From Balaenoptera acutorostrata (taxonomy: Eukaryota > Chordata > Mammalia > Artiodactyla > Balaenopteridae), in contig NC_080066.1 in assembly GCF_949987535.1 (NCBI RefSeq), forward strand, positions 126,522,335-126,586,334: a stretch of DNA of 64,000 bases. The letters run 5' to 3'. Position numbers and translations under genes: made by a program. Position 1 is the first letter of the stretch; every line of letters begins with the position of its first letter. The notes under the pieces are model-generated. The model did no database searches, had not been told where the DNA came from, and was given only the letters and a program-made list of their open reading frames with translations. Below, piece by piece: positions 57,964 to 64,000 of this stretch.

Positions 57964-59870
57964 TTTCCAAGGGTCAGGTAGCTAATGGCTAATAGCATGG
58001 TAGGCTTAGAGTGTCACTGGCCAATAATGAGGTGGACTTAAGTCAAACTTCTTTTTGTCCCTCTATTCCTGTAAGTTCCCATTCTGACAACTGGACCACA
58101 GTGGCAATATGAGGGACCTTCCTCAAGTTATCGCCTCCCCTACAATTCAAGGGGCTGTAGGTATGTAAATTATCTTAGGTCTGAGAATTGGATGAGGAGT
58201 CATGACTCCCCATAGTGTTATGTATCAGGTAGTATCTTAGTGAGCTATCTATTTTGTTCCTTAGAGCTTGCCAGTAAGTGGAGTAAAGATCTAAATGGTT
58301 CATGTCCTTCAAAAGGAAATAAACTTTTCCATTTGCAAATAAATTTACTTCTCAGATATTTGATTGCAAAGGAAGGTCACACACATATACTTCACTTCAT
58401 ATCACCTTGTTTGTTTCTAATGTGACCTCTACTCAATCTTCCCTGCTGATTTAACTCAGCTGCTACTTTAGGACACAGTTTTGGCTTCTGAGGGAACAGG
58501 AATAAAATAAAGATCACTCTCACTGTTTCGTTTTCTGATCCCTGATTATTTTTTCAGAACCTTAGCAGTTTGTAGTTGACTATGACTAGACTGGGTAGGT
58601 CTGTTTTAGGAGATCTAAACTAGATCTCAACTTCACTGCCTTTGGGGGCTGTAAATCCTGAGTACCAAGAAAGACTCATTGTCTAGAATATTATTTCTCT
58701 ATTTAAACTGTACTGTGGGCTGTCAGTCTCATTAACCAAGGGTTGTAAATTTTAGGGAATATGTAGTTACTAACACCTACTGTGAAACATGCTGATTGTT
58801 CTATGACCAAGCATAATGCTGCCTTTTAAAACTGTGAGATACAGCAAAATGGCCCAGCTTTCCCTTCCCCACCACCTCCCACCCATACCCATAACTAAAG
58901 CCTAAAATTCACTAGCTGACAACCCCTGATCTGAAAACAGAACAGGGAGACAGGAGCAATGGAGGAGCAATAGCTATAAAATATAAGGGGAAAGAGGAAG
59001 AACGTGGTTTAAGGTGGCAAAAGTTCGCTTCACCAGCATCTGGGAACTGCCAGAATAGAATGTGCAGGGCAGTTATGGGCCAAACCCATTTCCAGCTGGA
59101 TCTTGCTGAGTCTGAGTCTGTATCTTTGGGAATTTTGCCAAGATTGTAGTAATCATGAGACTAACAAATATTTACCAGAAGGTAGACACTATCACTACAA
59201 TGCTAAAAGAAGTTTTCCAAGTGCCAGTGGGTTATGTTTGAATTCCATACCTTAGATCAAGCAAGTATCCCTAATGTGTCAAAGATTGTTGATTATTAAC
59301 AGCAAATATTCCATCTGGTGTTTACCCAGTAGTTATAATTAATTAAATCAGCAAAGGATTGGATTAATTAAGATACTTGGTGGAAAGCAAAAAATTCAAA
59401 GCAACTTTATTTCAACCAGGGGATTTATTTGAAAAATACTGGGGTAGATCGCAGAGTTGAGGGAAAAGGGGTATGAATTGGGAAAGTTCTGGTAGGCTAC
59501 AACTGGAGATTTGATTGCTACTAGGATTCTCTCTTTTCATCTATCTTCTCTGCTTTTCTTCAATTTTGACCTTACTCTCCTTTTCAATAAATGAACTTTA
59601 TTAATAGGTGACAGTATGGCTCCAAGCCTGGCATATCCTAGCCTATTAACACAGAGGACTTGGGAAAATTCATCATTTCCCACTTAAATTTAAAGAAATT
59701 TTAGGAAAGAACTCTGGCTGATGTGAGATGGGTCACCTACTTACCTGCGACCAGTCACGGTGTCCAAGGAGATGGGCTCCTATGATTGGCCAGGCTGGGC
59801 CTCATTTCATTTCTGTGACATGGGGACAGGGCATTATGATCAGCAATTCCATCAAATCCACGTGACACCA
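57964..59870. other. Intergenic DNA, nothing recognised
   Basis: Mixed composition. No exon, repeat or RNA feature recognised. Confidence 0.5.
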
Positions 59871-59885
59871 GGGAGGAGTGATCTT

Positions 59886-60235
59886 TTTTTTCTTTTTATA
59901 AAGATATTTATTTTATTTTTGGCTGTGTTGGGTCTTTGTTGCTGCATGCGGACTTTCTCTAGTTGTGGAGAGCGGGGGTTACTCTGCAGTGTGTGGGTTT
60001 CTCACTGCGGTAGCTTCTCTTGTTGTGGAGTACAGGCTCTAGAGCACACAGGCTCAGTAGTTGCGGCACACGGGCTCAGTAGTTGTGGCTCGTGGGCTCT
60101 GGAGGGCAGGCTCAGTAGTTGTGGCGCACGGGCTTAGTTGCTCCGTGACATGTGGGATCTTCCTGGACCAGGGCTCGAACCCATGTCCCCTGCATTGGCA
60201 GGCAGATCTTAACCACTGCGCCACCAGGGAAGTCT
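59886..60235 (-). repeat. CHR-family SINE, minus strand, with TSD
   Basis: Reverse-complement body with three spaced 'cagtagttg(t/c)ggc' units, B box 'gggctcgaaccc' and head 'ccaccagggaag'. The 15 bp duplication 'gggaggag(t/c)gatctt' lies at 59871-59885 and 60236-60250, with one mismatch. Confidence 0.92.
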
Positions 60236-60250
60236 GGGAGGAGCGATCTT

Positions 60251-61032
60251 AAAGGGAGTGGGTAGTATCAGTAGGGGTGTGTGTGTCAGTGTGTGTGTAT
60301 GTGTGAATACATGCATTTATGAGAGAGAGAGAGACAGAGAGAGAGAGGGAGAGAGATATTACTAAAAGAAAATGAAAAAGGGATGCCAAGAAGAAAAAAT
60401 GTATAAACTTCATATCTTATCCTGTCTTAACATGAAACTGTATATATACGGCCCTTCATAAGTGTTAATTTCCTTATACTTCTCGTCTAGGTGAGATGCT
60501 CTTCTTGAAAAGGCCTCATTGAAGCTTGTGTCAAATTCTGGCATTGATTCTAGAGGAATCCTGCAAAGATGCAGGTGGTCTTAGGATGACTGAGTATTAA
60601 ATTGAATGGGATTTTAGTCTGTCAATCTGAAAGCATGACTTATGTTTAGATGAGGTTCATCACTGTCTGACCCTGGCATTGGATACCTGGGGGGCAGGGA
60701 GGGATCTGGTACATAATATCATTATGATACCTCTGAAGGCAAGTACTAATTTCTACCTAAATGCTTGTAGTAATAAGGGCTTCATGTTTCAAATAAGTTC
60801 ATTTTCTTTAACAGCTATATTGGTTACATTATTTTCATATATTGAACCAAATTATTACCTCTTAGATTTATAGAGACTCTATGTAATCAAATGTTCTTAT
60901 AAGATATAGTTCTTCAGTATGTGAATACTGTTGTCAAGTCCTTTGAAGTCATCTCTTAAGGTTATTTATCTTTTTTTTTTCCTGCCAACCACATCATTTG
61001 TGAATGACACTTTAAAATCGCTCCACACTATT
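60251..61032. other. Intergenic DNA with GT and GA microsatellites
   Basis: A degenerate (GT)n lies near 60277-60305 and a (GA)n at 60320-60357. No gene recognised. Confidence 0.6.
60320..60357. repeat. (GA)n microsatellite
   Basis: About 19 dinucleotide units with one 'ca' and one 'gg' interruption. Confidence 0.93.
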
Positions 61033-61940
61033 TAGCAGTACACATCAAAACCCTGCTAATGTTTTGCCTAAATAATCACACTTCTACAAATTTATCCTAG
61101 GGAAATAATTATATGAAACTATAAGGCTTAAGACATTTTGTGTGGAAAAAGGAGAGTAGCTTATAAAATCTGGAAGTTATAATGGCTTAAATGTCCATAA
61201 TGAATTGGCTAAGTAAGTTTTGAAATGCTCATGTGATGGGATATTATAATGCCATTAAATTACTCCATAAGTATATCTACTGATAGGGGATAATGTTCCT
61301 TTTATAAGGTTGTTTCAATTTTCTCTTGCTGCATAATAAATCTCCCCAAAACTTAGTGGCTTAAAACAAAAACAGTTTATTTCTCCTGGTACTGTGACTT
61401 AGCAATCTGGGTGGTTCTGCTTGTCTTATTTCAGATCACTTATACAGCTGTGTTTGTTTGATGGCTTAACTGGTCCTGGAGAGCCCAAGATGGCCTCAGT
61501 CACTTGAATGGTAGTTCATGTAATCGACCGCGGTGCCTCAGTTCTCTGATGCTCCTGAACTTACACAGTGTCACTTCTGTAACATTTTATGGGTAAAAGC
61601 AGGTCACAAGACCAGACCAGATCCATGATATGAGGAAATAGACTCTACCTCTTGATGGATAGAGCTACAAATAATTTATGGCCATGTTCATGATCTACCA
61701 CAAATATCAAGTAAAAGAAGCAGCTTATAAATAGCTTGATTCATATTTTCTAATGTTATTGATACACACACACACACAGATAAAATTCTTTAAAGATATA
61801 TGCACAAATGTTAAAAGTGATTTTTGTGGGTGATAAGATTATGATTATTTTTGTGGGATTTTTAAATGAGTAATATCATTATGATTATCTAATTTTTCTG
61901 TAATGAATCAATTATATAATGAAGGTAAGAGAGACATCTC
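61033..61940 (+). repeat. Old L1 (L1ME-like) 3' end split by an LTR
   Basis: 61033-61308 ('cacatcaaaaccctgctaat', 'tgggatattataatgccatt') and 61711-61940 ('aaagaagcagcttataaat', 'gtgatttttgtgggtgataa') are consecutive parts of an ancient L1 end, separated by an MLT1-like LTR. Confidence 0.6.
61309..61710 (-). repeat. MLT1-like solo LTR, minus strand
   Basis: 'ccccaaaacttagtggctta' and 'cacagtgtcacttctgtaac' to 'catgatctaccaca' form the reverse complement of a MaLR LTR of MLT1 type. It is inserted within an older L1 end. Confidence 0.68.
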
Positions 61941-62505
61941 AAAAATTAATCTTTGTGTTTTCTGTGTATATCCCTATTCCTCTGCTCTTTCATAGATGTT
62001 TTTAGGGTCATTTTTCTCTTCTCCAGCTTAAGAGAAGAGTATAATATACAGGTCATCTAGAGCATATTTCCCTGTCTTCTTCAGAAAAATATCACAAAAG
62101 AGAATTTTATTAAATGTCTTATGGAGACTAATATGCACTTGCTTATAGTCTTCCTTTTATTAGACTCCTAGACTTACTTACATAGGATGAGGTTACTTGA
62201 CTTATCTTTTTCTTTGTGTCACATGCTGGGTTCCAGTGATTACCATCTCCTTTTCTAAGTGTTCACAAATTGCCTCCCAAGATCTCGGTAAATAATTATG
62301 CCTGTAACAATTCTTGCTAGAATCGTTGGGAATCATGTTAAGTTTACCAGATAGCACTGAGCAAAATTATAATTTAAGTAGGAAGACCAAAACTGACCTA
62401 CATGAAATAATTACTAGTATTTGAGGGCTTGTCTTGGTATATAAGCTCCCCTTCCTGGAGTGTCTTCCTTCTGAATTCACGTCTTTAAATGCCCTCTATC
62501 TCTTA
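61941..62505. other. Intergenic DNA, nothing recognised
   Basis: No repeat or coding signal recognised up to the start of the ERV LTR region. Confidence 0.5.
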
Positions 62506-63244
62506 TGAAACCGTGCACCTCAGATTGGGACTTGAACCCACGTGACCGGGACTCGAACCCCGCCAAAACCCTGACTGGGACTTGAGCCCACGCGGACAGG
62601 ACTTGAACCCAGCCAGAACCCTGATTGGGACTTGAACCCACACAGCTGGGACTCAAACCCGGCCAAAACCCTGACTAGGACTTGAACCCACACGGCTGGG
62701 ACTCGAACATGGCCAAAATCCACAGTGTTCCAACTGAGATCACACACCTGGTTTCAGGACTTAATGAAGCTCAGGTTCTTGATGTCTCATTGCAGAAAGG
62801 ATTCAGTGAGAGACAAAGTGATAGGTAAGAAATGGATTTATTTAGAGAGAAACACACTCTACAGACAGAGTATGGGCCATCTCAGAAGGTGAGAAAGGCA
62901 CCCGGGTATGGGGTTGTCAGTTTTTATAGGGGTGGGTAATTTCATAGGCTAATGAATGGGAGGAGTATTCCAGCTATTTCAGGAAGGGGTGGGGATTTCC
63001 AGGAATTGGGCCACCGCCCACTTTTTGATCCTTATGGTCGGGCTTAGAACTGTCATGGCGCCTGTGGGTGTGTCATTTAGCTTGCTGATGTGTTACAGTG
63101 AGCGTATACTGAGGCTCAAGGTCTAGTGGAAGTCAACTTGTCTACCATCTTGGACCCATTTGGTTCTTACCAGTTTATGTCATATCCTCAGGCTATATCA
63201 TTCTTTCAAAGGTTGTGCCCCTGCCCCCTTCCCACCAAGTTTCT
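62506..63244 (-). repeat. ERV LTR, minus strand, inverted partner
   Basis: Read on the minus strand it starts 'agaaac' at 63244 (an expected TG is changed). It has a TATA box 'ctataaaaactgac' near 62920-62933 and a polyadenylation signal 'aataaatcc' near 62836-62844. It then runs through the 50 bp tandem array to a possible end 'ggtgcacggtttca' at 62506. Bases 62852-63233 match 63619-64000 in inverse orientation with about 15 differences. The exact 3' limit and a TSD are not established. The layout suggests a class I (gammaretrovirus-like) ERV. Confidence 0.72.
62527..62726 (-). repeat. Four-unit 50 bp array with B-box-like motifs
   Basis: Units at 62527-62576, 62577-62626, 62627-62676 and 62677-62726, each exactly 50 bp. 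On the minus strand each unit has two motifs of the form GGTTC(A/G)AGTCC, eight in all. At least one ('ggttcgagtcc', unit 1) equals the RNA polymerase III B-box consensus, and one in unit 4 is weaker. No A box or T-run terminator in tRNA spacing is evident, so the array is not a set of tRNA genes. It lies in or just after the U5 end of the LTR. Confidence 0.88.
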
Positions 63245-63597
63245 TTATTGATTACACTGTAATCAGATGTTTAACCATGCCTTTTAAGTCTTTTGTCATT
63301 TATAGATATTTTTGTACTCTTATGCTGTTACAAAAAGTGCTTCATCATCAAGGAGATTCATAGAAAGGCTATGGAAGCAGTTACAACAGTTCCACACCAA
63401 GATGATGGCTATGCGAGGATTCCAGTCATACTGACTTAAAACAAGGAACTGTCCTGACCCTGGGGCCCCTAGATCAGGCATCCAGAGATTTTTACTCCCT
63501 GACAGGCAAGGTTGACACCCCTATTCAGCCTTGAAGCAGTTACAGAAGATGGACTTTCGCCCTTCTGCTTCCCATTAGAATATGCGAGTAAAATCTC
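63245..63597 (+). pseudogene. Probable 3' end of a decayed ERV interior
   Basis: This stretch leads directly into a polypurine tract and an LTR, so at least its right part (about 63430-63597) should be the 3' end of the internal retroviral region, where env normally terminates. I see no uninterrupted frame and no motif that identifies env. The left part (63245-63420) is AT-rich, contains a 15 bp near-perfect palindrome 'gattacactgtaatc' (63250-63264), and may be unrelated host DNA. The 93-codon minus-strand frame at 63469-63750 is antisense and unsupported. Confidence 0.45.
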
Positions 63598-63608
63598 TGA
63601 GGGGGGAA
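63598..63608 (+). other. Polypurine tract of an ERV
   Basis: 'tgaggggggaa' directly precedes the LTR start 'tgaaacagg'. In retroviruses this purine run primes plus-strand DNA synthesis, and its position fixes the 5' end of the 3' LTR. Confidence 0.72.
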
Positions 63609-64000
63609 TGAAACAGGAGGGAAGGGGGCAGGGCACAACCTTTGAAAGGATGACATAGCCCACCTGACATGACATAAACTGATTAGAACCAAATGGGTCC
63701 AAGATGGCAGACAAGTTAACTTCCACTAGACCTTGAGCCTCAGTATACACTCACTGTAACACATCAGCAAGCTAAATGACACACCCACAGGCGCCATGAC
63801 AGTTCTAAGCCCGACCATAAGGATCAAAAAGTGGGTGGTGGCCCAATTCCTGGAAATCCCCACCCCTTCCTGAAATAGCTGGAATACTCCTCCCATTCAT
63901 TAGCCTATGAAATTACCCACCCCTATAAAAACTGACAACCCCATACCCGGGTGCCTTTCTCACCTTTTGAGATGGCCCATACTCTGTCTGTAGAGTGTGT
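63609..64000 (+). repeat. ERV 3' LTR, runs off the window
   Basis: Begins with TG at 63609 after the polypurine tract. U3 leads to the TATA box 'cctataaaaactgac' near 63922, and the sequence ends in the window at 'ctgtagagtgtgt', probably within R. It is about 96 percent identical to the minus-strand LTR at 62852-63233. The polyadenylation signal and U5 should lie beyond 64000. Confidence 0.8.

Noticed and set aside
62527..62726. Array of tRNA genes or repeated primer-binding sites
   Set aside because: No A box, anticodon arm or acceptor stem accompanies the B-box-like motifs. A tRNA primer copied during reverse transcription would leave the tRNA-like B box on the antisense strand of the LTR, but here it is on the sense strand.
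63250..63264. 15 bp palindrome 'gattacactgtaatc' as a transposon end or operator
   Set aside because: Isolated, short, and not repeated elsewhere nearby; chance is the simplest explanation.
1..64000. CRISPR array, operon or bacterial system
   Set aside because: The repeat content is plainly mammalian nuclear DNA, and no regularly spaced short repeats with unique spacers are present. The only regular array (62527-62726) has no spacers.

Overview
This window looks like mammalian nuclear DNA from a cetartiodactyl, most probably a whale or dolphin. The main evidence is about a dozen copies of a tRNA-derived CHR-type SINE (5' end near 'cttccctggtggcgcagtgg', an intact B box 'ggttcgagccc', then a body ending in A-rich 'aaataaataaat' tails). 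Many copies have perfect 14-17 bp target-site duplications (TSDs), so the family was active recently. I saw no BovB or Bov-tA element, which argues against a ruminant. The rest of the repeats are standard mammalian: L1 of several ages, L2, MIR, MER5A, MaLR LTRs and ERV LTRs. The DNA is AT-rich. I found no convincing host multi-exon gene, rRNA, tRNA gene or CRISPR array. Nearly all long open frames are retrotransposon fragments or their shadows.

Layout. 1-28.6 kb: intergenic DNA with scattered MIR, L2, MaLR LTRs, 5'-truncated L1 3' ends and CHR SINEs. The region 19.2-21.0 kb is a layered nest: an old L1 is split by a MaLR LTR that is itself split by a SINE, and a younger L1 tail lies further in. 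28.65-38.09 kb: two long L1 copies converge tail to tail. The plus copy (28652-33850, flanked by a 15 bp TSD) has broken ORF1 and ORF2. The minus copy (about 38090 down to 33940) keeps its GC-rich 5' UTR tandem array but has lost most of the coding region and is a composite. 39.0-45.2 kb: two old L1 copies on the plus strand, the first carrying two CHR SINEs. 46.7-54.6 kb: more L1 3' ends, SINEs, one ERV-type LTR with visible TATA and polyadenylation signals (about 49.08-49.53 kb), and a 56-codon minus-strand open frame of unknown origin (51971-52141). 55-62.5 kb: intergenic DNA with microsatellites, MIR, L2, a CHR SINE and an old L1 tail split by an MLT1-type LTR. 62.5-64.0 kb: two copies of one ERV LTR in opposite orientation with 385 bp between the matching arms. 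The plus-strand copy follows a polypurine tract and runs off the window. The minus-strand copy ends in a four-unit 50 bp tandem array in which each unit holds two sequences close to the RNA polymerase III B box.

The genes do not form a pathway; this is a record of retrotransposition. The observations I would check first are the inverted LTR pair with its B-box-like array, the 56-codon frame, a target site present in three copies around 14.7-15.2 kb, the composite minus-strand L1, and an RFX X-box-like palindrome at 25539-25552 in non-repeat DNA. Repeat family names are from memory of consensus sequences, not from a search, and boundaries without a stated TSD are approximate.
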